Part shown: positions 53,961 to 61,374 of the stretch, piece after piece
How positions within the stretch are numbered: position 1 is the first letter of the stretch
Layout of the letters: every line of letters starts with the position of its first letter
From: Rossellomorea sp. y25
Lineage (GTDB): Bacteria > Bacillota > Bacilli > Bacillales > Bacillaceae_B
NCBI RefSeq assembly: GCF_038049935.1
Contig: NZ_CP145886.1
Location: forward strand, 1,054,001 to 1,118,000
Direction: 5' to 3'
Length of the DNA stretch: 64,000 nucleotides
The notes under the pieces: model-generated
What the model saw: only the letters and a program-made list of their open reading frames with translations
The model's database searches: none
Told to the model about the DNA's origin: nothing
Translations under genes and position numbers: made by a program

Positions 53961-55024
53961 GGTGTAAAAAAGCGGTGATCTGGCTTTCTCTCTTATTCTT
54001 GGTTTTCATGATGAGTGGCTGTTGGGATACCAGAGATATTAATCATCGGGTGATGCCCGTTGTCTTGGGGATATCCAAGGATAGTGACCAATATAAAGTC
54101 TTTCTGCAGATTCCCCACCCTCAGCAGGATATGATACAAACGAAAGTGGTTGTTGGTGTTGGTGAAACGATTAATGAAATTGTAGATGATATCAGTGCTG
54201 ACATGGAAAGCAGTGTCGATTTGCTTCACGTAAAGGTAATTGTCATCGATCGACTTCTTGCAGAAGAAGGTGTGAAGGACCTTATTTCAGGTATTATGAG
54301 GTCGAGGGATGTATCTTCAAAAGCATTGGTTGCCATTTGTAACGACGATATTGACCGATTTTTCGAAAGTATGGAGAAAAACACCTCTCCGCGCGGGACG
54401 ACTCTGTTGGATTTCTTTGAAAAGAATGCCGGTTGGGACCCTCAGGTTGCTTTAACCAGAGTTTGGGAAGTTTATAGAAGTATTCACTCTTATACCCGGG
54501 ACGTGGCCATCCCGATGCTCTGTCTTGGAGAGACGACGTTAGTGGACCATGTGGGGTCAGCGGTGATAAAGAACGGAAAAATGGTAGAAGAAATCAACCC
54601 TAATGAAACCCTTCTTTATAATGCATTTAAGGGAGAAAGCACTGAAGGGAAAATAGAGGTGCTCAATGAAGGAAGTGTCTTGATCTTAGGAAATACGATT
54701 GAACATACAAGTGAGGTGCGGAAAGAACCGTTCTTATATTCCAAAATAAAGTTAGATGTCATGATACTGGAAACAAAAGGAGATCCTACAGAGAAAATGA
54801 TTGAAAAGGGATTGGAAAAGCTTCTGACAGATCGTTTGAATAAGATGTTCTCGAAGCTACAGAATAGTGAGGCGGATATTCTAGGACTTGGCCAATTATT
54901 CAGAAAAGAAATACCGAGGATGGACTTAAAGGAGTGGAGATCGAAGTATTATCAAAACTTGTCCACAGACTTTGTAGTTGATGTCGATATCCGGAATTCC
55001 GGGAATTTAAAGAACCCCGGTTAA
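53957..55024 (+). CDS. GerC-type germinant receptor lipoprotein
   Basis: 355 residues. Lipobox FMMSGC (Cys22) is followed by WDTRDINHRVMPVVLGIS, the conserved GerC opening. The three-domain Ger(x)C body ends in the usual amphipathic part (MDLKEWRSKYYQNLSTDFVV). TTG start overlapping the B-subunit stop (TTGA), with AAGGAG eight bases before it. Completes the A-B-C order of gerA-type operons; normally expressed in the forespore under sigma-G. Confidence 0.9.
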   Translation: MRCKKAVIWLSLLFLVFMMSGCWDTRDINHRVMPVVLGISKDSDQYKVFLQIPHPQQDMIQTKVVVGVGETINEIVDDISADMESSVDLLHVKVIVIDRLLAEEGVKDLISGIMRSRDVSSKALVAICNDDIDRFFESMEKNTSPRGTTLLDFFEKNAGWDPQVALTRVWEVYRSIHSYTRDVAIPMLCLGETTLVDHVGSAVIKNGKMVEEINPNETLLYNAFKGESTEGKIEVLNEGSVLILGNTIEHTSEVRKEPFLYSKIKLDVMILETKGDPTEKMIEKGLEKLLTDRLNKMFSKLQNSEADILGLGQLFRKEIPRMDLKEWRSKYYQNLSTDFVVDVDIRNSGNLKNPG

Positions 55025-55097
55025 GTACATAATTTTCTTGTGTTTCAGCAAAATAAGGAGAAGTATTCTTTTTAACCGACAAAGGGGTTGTTTCAGC

Positions 55098-55544
55098 TTG
55101 ATATTAGTATGGGGACTTATTCTTTTTTTAGTCATTGCACTGATGTTCGTGCCAAAGAGGTTAACACTTAGGGAAAATCTTATCATGTTTCCGTTCGTTG
55201 GTTATTTTGGTGCGTTGGCACATGTTCTGGTAGGGCTTATGTTGGATTATGTAGATTTTGGACCAACCAAAGGTGTGGAAGTTTCCGATTTTGCACTGGT
55301 GGCCTTTGCTCCCTCGTTTATTGCGCTTTTATACTTGAATATTATGAAACCGGATAAGCCATTGTTTTATGTGCTCATTTGGACAGTACTCTCGTTCTTT
55401 ATAGAACTGTTGCTGAGTTTTAACGGTTATATGAAACATCTAGAGTGGAAAATATGGTACTCGCTCCCCGTTTATTTAGTGGCATTCCTTACGCTGCATT
55501 GGTTCTTTCAACATGTAGTCCGAAATGGTTCTAAGAGTTCGTAG
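55098..55544 (+). CDS. Hypothetical four-span membrane protein
   Basis: 148 residues with spans near 2-18, 34-56, 74-91 and 98-116 plus a last one at LPVYLVAFLTLHWFF. TTG start with AAAGGGG ten bases upstream. No family recognised. It lies 73 bases after the germination operon on the same strand and may be transcribed with it, so a spore role is possible but unsupported. Confidence 0.65.
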   Translation: MILVWGLILFLVIALMFVPKRLTLRENLIMFPFVGYFGALAHVLVGLMLDYVDFGPTKGVEVSDFALVAFAPSFIALLYLNIMKPDKPLFYVLIWTVLSFFIELLLSFNGYMKHLEWKIWYSLPVYLVAFLTLHWFFQHVVRNGSKSS

Positions 55545-55986
55545 ATATTGAGGAAATGGTAAAGTAATTTACTAATTAATAAAGAGGAAAGATGGGGAAG
55601 TCTTTCTTATTGCACACATTCTTTTCTGTTTTTATTTATCCCCTACTAATCTTTTTCTGACAATGCGATTTCCGACCAGCTTTTTCATCAGGGCACATCC
55701 CTTATTTTCCCAAAGGGATAGTGTACTTTTTTATGAAAATATGCAACCTTTCAAGGTCAAATCAATCATAATTTTGGAAAAACATAGAAAATAAAATGGT
55801 CCTTGTACACCATTTGTTCAACTTTTTCTTCCCTTTCGTTCAAGGAAATAGTACATTACTCTTATAGGCATATGAATAAGTCATTTAGGGTATAGGCAAC
55901 TAAGATAGTCTTATACATTCCTGCCCGTCAGGATCATGGCTTATGAACTGATCACAATATCTTGTCTTATAGAAAGTAGGTCGAAT
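55545..55986. other. Gene-free AT-rich stretch
   Basis: About 440 bases. It contains GGGTAT at 55890-55895, which would fit a sigma-B -10, but no GTTT-type -35 stands at the right distance. A GGGATAGTGTAC...GTACACC-like scattered dyad is visible. Nothing else recognised. Confidence 0.4.
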
Positions 55987-56820
55987 ATGCAGGTAGAGGA
56001 AAAATTTTATGAATTTATGAAAGAACGTACGTGGAAACTGACGGAGAATTGGTATGAATCCCTTGATAAAAGTGATGTCTCAGGCGTTTATTCTTCAACT
56101 GATCCACAGGTCATCCTAACGTTGAAGCGCCAAAATCACGAATTTCACGAACGTTTTTGTCTCCTTTTTAAAGATATAGGGCAGGACGCACTATGTAATT
56201 TCGCTGAATGGATCGAAGAAATTGCAAAAGATGAAGAGCACTTACAAACCCCAACTCACTATATACTGAGGGAATTCTTCAGAACCCAGGATCAATATTT
56301 GGAGATTTTGAAGGAATTTGAACGCCTGTATGGCACTGATTATCCAGCGGAGAGAATCGATTCATTCAGAGAGTTGATCATTAAAACCTTTGGTCTTGTC
56401 ATTTCCAAGTTTGCAGAAGAAAATTACGAGTATGCCCAAAGGCGTTTGAAGGCACAGCAGGAAATGATCAAAGAATTGAGTTCACCTGTCATCTTAATCG
56501 ATAAAAAGACAGGGGTGCTGCCTCTTGTCGGTGATATCGATACAGGAAGGGCGAAGTATATCCTCGAGAATACACTGGCCGAATGCGTCGATAAAAATGT
56601 TGAGCACTTGTTTATTGATTTATCAGGTGTCATCATGGTGGACACGATGGTTGCTCATCAATTATTCCAGATAATGGAGAGTTTGAACTTAATTGGTGTG
56701 AAAAGTTCAATCTCCGGCATTCGCCCGGAAATTGCCCAAACCGCTATTCAACTTGGTATATCATTTGAAAATATTTCTGTCACTTCGACTCTTGAGCGAG
56801 CATTGAATGAGCAACGGTAG
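55987..56820 (+). CDS. RsbR-like stressosome protein (both threonines present)
   Basis: 277 residues: an N-terminal non-haem globin-like helical module (about 1-145), a linker (YEYAQRRLKAQQEMIKELSS) and a STAS domain with VLPLVGDIDTGRAKYI, DLSGVIMVDTMVAHQLF and GIRPEIAQTAIQLGI. The two Thr expected to be phosphorylated by RsbT are intact. Such paralogs form the stressosome with RsbS and sense stress through the N-terminal module. ATG chosen with TAGGT nearby; an upstream ATG adds 17 residues without a ribosome site. Confidence 0.88.
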   Translation: MQVEEKFYEFMKERTWKLTENWYESLDKSDVSGVYSSTDPQVILTLKRQNHEFHERFCLLFKDIGQDALCNFAEWIEEIAKDEEHLQTPTHYILREFFRTQDQYLEILKEFERLYGTDYPAERIDSFRELIIKTFGLVISKFAEENYEYAQRRLKAQQEMIKELSSPVILIDKKTGVLPLVGDIDTGRAKYILENTLAECVDKNVEHLFIDLSGVIMVDTMVAHQLFQIMESLNLIGVKSSISGIRPEIAQTAIQLGISFENISVTSTLERALNEQR

Positions 56821-56977
56821 AAGCGATTTAATGAGCGGTTACTCTGTAATCGCTCGTTTCTTTTTATTCTATAAAACAAATTGTTTAAAACCATTCTATA
56901 AAGGTAATTACCACCATCATAGAGTGAATTTGGAAAAAACGCCCTTGGGGAATTCACCTAAAAGGAGGGGCAGCAAT

Positions 56978-57518
56978 ATGCAATTTGTCAAAATGATTCG
57001 ATTTTCCCAAAATGGATTTACCTGTGGTACGCCTCAGTCCGACTCTAATTATAATCGGAGAGAGCCCATTTTTATCAATCGGGAGATCGACAATCTGTTT
57101 CATAAAGGTCAATCGATTTATATGTCGGAAATGATCCGACCGCGAAGTACTGATCGGCAATGGTCAGGATGTTTCTGTTATTTAGAAGAGTTCACACAGG
57201 TGGCTTCTGAAAATCGTCATATAGGCTTCCTCCCCAGGGAAAGCTTGATATGGGCTAGAAATAAGAGCCATCTTGGGGGGGGTTCCGTACTTTAGCCTCT
57301 CAGGTGAATCATGGTTGAAGAGAGTGACGGAGGATGACAACACATGGGTGAAAATGAGGGTAGAGGATGCTCTGGAACGAACCCATCTTTGGAAGAAAGA
57401 GCATGGTTCGGTTCCTGGGTGGATTACGGAATGCTTCCTGGTGGAGGAACAGGTGAAACGTCTTGTCTATCCTTCTGCTAAAGAGAGAAAGATGGAATTC
57501 TGGTTAATAAAAAATTAA
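56978..57518 (+). pseudogene. Unknown protein interrupted at a G8 tract
   Basis: ATG after AAAGGAGGGG opens a frame of 105 codons (MQFVKMIRFSQNGFTCG...) that ends soon after a run of eight Gs at 57275-57282. With seven Gs the frame passes straight through (SHLGGVPYFSLSGESWLKRV) and ends in ...KERKMEFWLIKN, giving a 179-residue soluble protein. The total length fits exactly one extra base. No family recognised; it is rich in aromatic and charged residues. A G8 run in a coding frame is a classic slippage site, so this may be a phase-variable gene, a recent mutation or a base-calling error. Confidence 0.7.
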
Positions 57519-57639
57519 GCATACAGGAAGTCATGAATGTCCCATTTTTCTGTTATACTACATAGTAGTTGATCTTAATCTAAAAAAGGTTGAAGTGTCG
57601 CGTTTTTCGTTCACTTTCTATGTAAAAGGGGAATTCACT

Positions 57640-57972
57640 TTGAAATTCGAAGATATTAATCCAGAATTAGTGGAATTATGCCGGACATCAGATCCGTTTC
57701 ATATGGCAGAATCGGTGATCGGAGACCGATTAAGAGGATTGGATACCCTGTCGTTAAAGTCTATCGAGCGTAAAAAGGCCCTTCCTAAAGACGTGGTCAA
57801 CCTCTTGATCATCTATTTCTTCTCAGAGGTAAAAGGCACGGTCTACCACAGGAATGCCCTTTCTAAGTTATATAATCATTGGGTCTCTAACGAAGTGTTT
57901 ACTTTCTCTAAGGCCAAAAAGATGATCGAGCTGGACATGCATGAGCAGCTTGGTGAAATCGACCGTTCATAG
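57640..57972 (+). CDS. DnaD/DnaB-C-like small protein
   Basis: 110 residues. The C-terminal two-thirds (LPKDVVNLLIIYFFSEVKGT, then LSKLYNHWVSNEVFTFSKA) resembles the DnaD/DnaB C-terminal module of Firmicute replication-initiation proteins, where LP..VIN.LI.Y....N is followed by a helix with HW. The similarity is by eye and partial. TTG start with AAGGGG about eight bases upstream. It may be a stand-alone DNA-binding module; a role in replication is not shown. Terminator follows. Confidence 0.55.
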   Translation: MKFEDINPELVELCRTSDPFHMAESVIGDRLRGLDTLSLKSIERKKALPKDVVNLLIIYFFSEVKGTVYHRNALSKLYNHWVSNEVFTFSKAKKMIELDMHEQLGEIDRS

Positions 57973-57980
57973 ATATGCAT

Positions 57981-58011
57981 AAGGTCTGGACCATTGGGAT
58001 CCAGACCTTTT
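57981..58011. terminator. Bidirectional intrinsic terminator
   Basis: AAGGTCTGGA / TCCAGACCTT stem followed by TT on the plus strand, between convergent genes. Confidence 0.75.
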
Positions 58012-58018
58012 CTATATA

Positions 58019-58870
58019 TTATGTTCTTGGGTTGATGCTGTATCCCAGGCTCTTCAAAGCATGGAGTAACGTAGAGTGAATATGCAAAGATCCAAGGGGG
58101 ATGCCGAGTTGAACGGCAGTTTGTGCGATGGCTGGCCTGATTCCCGTGATGACAGGATCGACCCCCACCAAAGTCAGGGTGTTCATAAGTTCAAAGATTT
58201 TCTGGGCGACCATGGTGTCGATGACAGGCACGGCTGAAAGGTCCACCACCAAATGCTGGATTTCCTTTTCCACACACTTCTCTAGGGCATGCTCCATGAT
58301 ATACTTTGCCCTCGTTGTATCAATATCCCCGACCAGTGGGAGTATCGCGATCGTATTGGATAATGGAATAATGAGTGAGCTCAATTCATTAATGAGTCCC
58401 ATTTGATCCTTGAGTCTGCTTTCATAATGAGTCTTGTAGGATATAACAAAGGTTTTTATCACTTCATCAAAGATGGAATGGTAGTTTTCAATCATGGCAT
58501 AGCGGGCTTCCAGCAGAAGATCTTCATTTTCCATCAGCCAAGCTTTCATAAATTGAAAATAAACTTTCCTGAAACGGTGAAATTGTTCAAGCACCTTATC
58601 GATACTTGTCCCGTCATTCACACGCTCTTTGGCAATGAGATTCGACCACTTTAAAAGCTCGTTCGAAAGTTTCTGTTCTTCATCGACCAACGCCTCGGTT
58701 ATATAGAGTATAAAGCTTCCTGACTCCTGCCTAAGTTTTTCTTCAATTTCTTTCGGTGCGTTCACATTAAAGATGGAAAATTGATCGACTTCCCGCAACT
58801 GTAACCATTCACCGATGATCTCATCCGACTGCAAGTGAAAAAAATCCATCAACTTGTCCTTTGTTTTCAT
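58019..58870 (-). CDS. RsbR-like stressosome protein (both threonines present)
   Basis: 283 residues. N-terminal helical sensor module (about 1-150), linker (FVISYKTHYESRLKDQMGLI) and STAS domain with ILPLVGDIDTTRAKYIMEHA, DLSAVPVIDTMVAQKIF and GIRPAIAQTAVQLGI. Both predicted phospho-threonines are present. It is about as long as, but clearly diverged from, the paralog at 55987 in its N-terminal module, which suggests a different stimulus. GGAGGATGTAG precedes ATG. Monocistronic. Confidence 0.88.
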   Translation of the reverse strand: MKTKDKLMDFFHLQSDEIIGEWLQLREVDQFSIFNVNAPKEIEEKLRQESGSFILYITEALVDEEQKLSNELLKWSNLIAKERVNDGTSIDKVLEQFHRFRKVYFQFMKAWLMENEDLLLEARYAMIENYHSIFDEVIKTFVISYKTHYESRLKDQMGLINELSSLIIPLSNTIAILPLVGDIDTTRAKYIMEHALEKCVEKEIQHLVVDLSAVPVIDTMVAQKIFELMNTLTLVGVDPVITGIRPAIAQTAVQLGIPLGSLHIHSTLLHALKSLGYSINPRT

Positions 58871-59096
58871 CTACATCCTCCAGACTCTTTCATAGACTAA
58901 TAAATGACTCTTCAGTAAAAAAAATATATTGAAATGGAATAAGTTAGTCAATTGTATTTGATCGTGTTTGCCAGAATTTTGTCTGGGAATTCGTCTTCCG
59001 TTTTTTTTAACCCAAACACACACCCTTTATATGGTAAAATGGAATTACATGTTTTATTTTGGAATATTTCGTTTTTTTTAGGAGGGGAATACATAT

Positions 59097-61160
59097 ATGG
59101 TCACAACGCAAACAGCTCCCTTTTTGATCAGCAGGATGAGGGAAAAGGACTTGGAGTCGGTAATGGATTGGTTTGTACAGCGTAACCAGTCATTCTATGC
59201 CCTTGGACGGATATATGTAAATAAGCAAGAGGACCTGGAAGAGATATTTTATCGTTCAATCAACATGATACATAATGAATTACACCGTTTGAAAAAAGAA
59301 CCTTCATTTGACTCGTGGGCTGTTTCTCATTTTATACATAATGGTCGGGATCTTTCTAAAGATAAGAGTTTCCGGGTTTCAGAAGGACAGAATCATGATG
59401 ATGCGCTCTTTCAGGCCATACATCAATTGGAGTGGGATGAAAGGGAAGCGATTGCTTTATTCTATTTCAAGGAATGCTCTTATGAGGAAGTTGGGCGTAT
59501 TCTTGATATTTCAGAAGAGAAGGTAAAATCTGTTTTATTTTCAGCTATACGAAAGCTTCGGAAAGAATTGGGCCACGGTTCTTTCGAGGGCTGCCCGGAA
59601 TACCATAAGCATTATCTTGATTACTTAGGTAGAACGATGGATCGGCCTGGAAAAGTAGAGTTTGAGATGCATATTTACCATTGTCAGGGCTGTCAGGAGG
59701 ATTTGGCCACCTTTCAGGAAGTGGCACTGACTCTGACAGGAATGACAGATGCCATGGAGATCCCTGTTGGATTCATGGAGAAGGTCAAGAATAAGGTGGA
59801 AGAAAGAGAAGCGCGCAGGCAACGGAAGATAAAGAAACGGAAGTCGATTTGGCTTGCCTTCGCAGGTATTTTCGCAATGATCGTTTCGATTGGATTCGTG
59901 ACAGGTGGATTCTCCAGCCTCTACTATGCATGGACGGAAGAGGATGAACAATTGCGTGCCATTCTCCAGCATGATCTGGGGGAAAGGTTGAATCTCGAGT
60001 CGGAAAGCAATGGGGTGAAGATCACCATCAAGAGTGTCGTCGCCGATGATGTACAGACCCTTGTCTTTTATGAAATAGAGGATACCGAGGAAGACAATCG
60101 CTATATGATGAATGCTCATGAAGGAGTCCATATCGAGAATGAATACGACGTCATGAGGCGTGATGTGCAAAACATGTTCTATTCTCCTCCTGTCGATCAG
60201 GATGAAATACAAAATGAAGAGAAAAATGTGTATAAAGGTACCATGAGTCTCCTGCCGGTTTCGATGGACAGCGGAACCATTAAATTGAATGTGGCAAGAC
60301 TCATGCAAGTAGATCCGGACACTCGAAAAGGTGAGTATTTCAGTAGGGAGATGACATTTGCGGAAGGGGACTGGAGCTTTGACATTCCGTTTACAAAGCA
60401 GTCATCCCGGGTGCATAAGCTGGATAAGGAAATCGACATTGACGGAATTCCAGTCCGCCTGGATAAGCTTACGATCGCGCCGACTACGACGCTCCTCCAG
60501 TACAGCTTTCAGAATCAAGGCGGGGACAGAAGGATTGATGTCATTACCTTTGATTCCATTGAATCGGATAAGGAGAGAGTGAAGGCAGACCTCTTTGGAG
60601 GGAATATGTACGTTGAATCCTTTGACCAGGAGGGATGGAGTGCCTTTACATCAAGCTTTGACACCTTATATTTTGAAAATCCAAAAGAAGTTGACATACT
60701 GTTTGATTCCATTCATTTATCTGTAGACGATCGGAAAACCATCCCACTTGATAATCTCAAGGACCTGCCCGAGGCATTCGAGTATCAAGGGAATACCATT
60801 ACCATTGATGAAATTCAGGCAGGAAATCCGGCGAAGGTGATTCTTACGCATGATGTATCGAAGGATCGTGCCTATGAAAGAGTGCACTATGGGTTCTCCA
60901 GCGATTATTTGATGAATGAAAATACTTCAATTGGAGTTAGTGATGGCGATGGGGTATTGATGGACAAAAACGGCAAGATCCATGAAATCGATGTATATGA
61001 GTATGATAAATTGGATCAACCCCGCTACTTCGAGAAGGAACAAACCATTGAATTTTATAACGATTCGTCCAGGGAAGATGTAAACTTGACCAAGCTTGAA
61101 ATAGGGGGCTACAGCACAACGAAATATGTGGATGACCAGGTGAAGGTGAAGTTGGATTAA
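59097..61160 (+). CDS. Fusion of ECF-like sigma factor, zinc anti-sigma domain, membrane span and DUF4179-like outer domain
   Basis: 687 residues. Residues ~10-90 correspond to sigma region 2 (MDWFVQRNQSFYALGRIYVN...) and ~100-158 to region 4 (LEWDEREAIALFYFKECSYE, VGRILDISEEKVKSVLFSA). Cys166 and H192-x3-C196-x2-C199 (MHIYHCQGC) match a zinc-binding anti-sigma (ZAS) domain. A basic patch (RQRKIKKRKS) leads to one span at 251-275, and the remaining ~400 residues resemble the DUF4179/DUF5643 outer part of some Bacillus anti-sigma proteins. Normally the sigma factor and its anti-sigma are separate proteins; here they are one chain, which would tether the sigma factor to the membrane. No internal start or frameshift separates them. 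AGGAGGGG precedes ATG. Confidence 0.82.
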   Translation: MVTTQTAPFLISRMREKDLESVMDWFVQRNQSFYALGRIYVNKQEDLEEIFYRSINMIHNELHRLKKEPSFDSWAVSHFIHNGRDLSKDKSFRVSEGQNHDDALFQAIHQLEWDEREAIALFYFKECSYEEVGRILDISEEKVKSVLFSAIRKLRKELGHGSFEGCPEYHKHYLDYLGRTMDRPGKVEFEMHIYHCQGCQEDLATFQEVALTLTGMTDAMEIPVGFMEKVKNKVEEREARRQRKIKKRKSIWLAFAGIFAMIVSIGFVTGGFSSLYYAWTEEDEQLRAILQHDLGERLNLESESNGVKITIKSVVADDVQTLVFYEIEDTEEDNRYMMNAHEGVHIENEYDVMRRDVQNMFYSPPVDQDEIQNEEKNVYKGTMSLLPVSMDSGTIKLNVARLMQVDPDTRKGEYFSREMTFAEGDWSFDIPFTKQSSRVHKLDKEIDIDGIPVRLDKLTIAPTTTLLQYSFQNQGGDRRIDVITFDSIESDKERVKADLFGGNMYVESFDQEGWSAFTSSFDTLYFENPKEVDILFDSIHLSVDDRKTIPLDNLKDLPEAFEYQGNTITIDEIQAGNPAKVILTHDVSKDRAYERVHYGFSSDYLMNENTSIGVSDGDGVLMDKNGKIHEIDVYEYDKLDQPRYFEKEQTIEFYNDSSREDVNLTKLEIGGYSTTKYVDDQVKVKLD

Positions 61161-61176
61161 GAAGATAGAAGATAAA

Positions 61177-61223
61177 AAGAGGGACGGACCTCCTGCTTTT
61201 AGAGCAGGAGGTCCGTCCCTCTT
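61177..61223 (+). repeat. Family A repeat as terminator (copy 7)
   Basis: Perfect 21-base arms (AAGAGGGACGGACCTCCTGC plus T, and its complement) around TTTAG, 16 bases after the sigma-fusion gene. Longest and cleanest copy in the window. Confidence 0.9.
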
Positions 61224-61260
61224 AAGTGAGAATAACTTCCGCGGCCAGAGAAACAATAGG

Positions 61261-61315
61261 TTTGTCGTGACAAGGGTGACAAAGTTAGTTTTCATCTTTC
61301 TTGAAACCGTCACCA
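61261..61315 (+). promoter_or_regulatory. mtlA control region: MtlR-like operator and cre site
   Basis: TTTGTCGTGACAAGGGTGAC followed by AAAG (61261-61284) contains a TTGTC/GACAA dyad and a repeated GTGACAA, suitable for MtlR binding. TTGAAACCGTCACCA (61301-61315) matches the catabolite-response element WTGNAANCGNWNNCW at all but one position. Both assignments are by eye. Confidence 0.5.
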
Positions 61316-61374
61316 TCCGGAGCCTATGATGAATATAAGAAAAATGATTATTCAAACATGAAAGGATGAGAGAA

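Noticed and set aside
55880..55900. Sigma-B promoter before the RsbR-like gene at 55987
   Set aside because: GGGTAT is present but no GTTT-like -35 lies 12-15 bases upstream.
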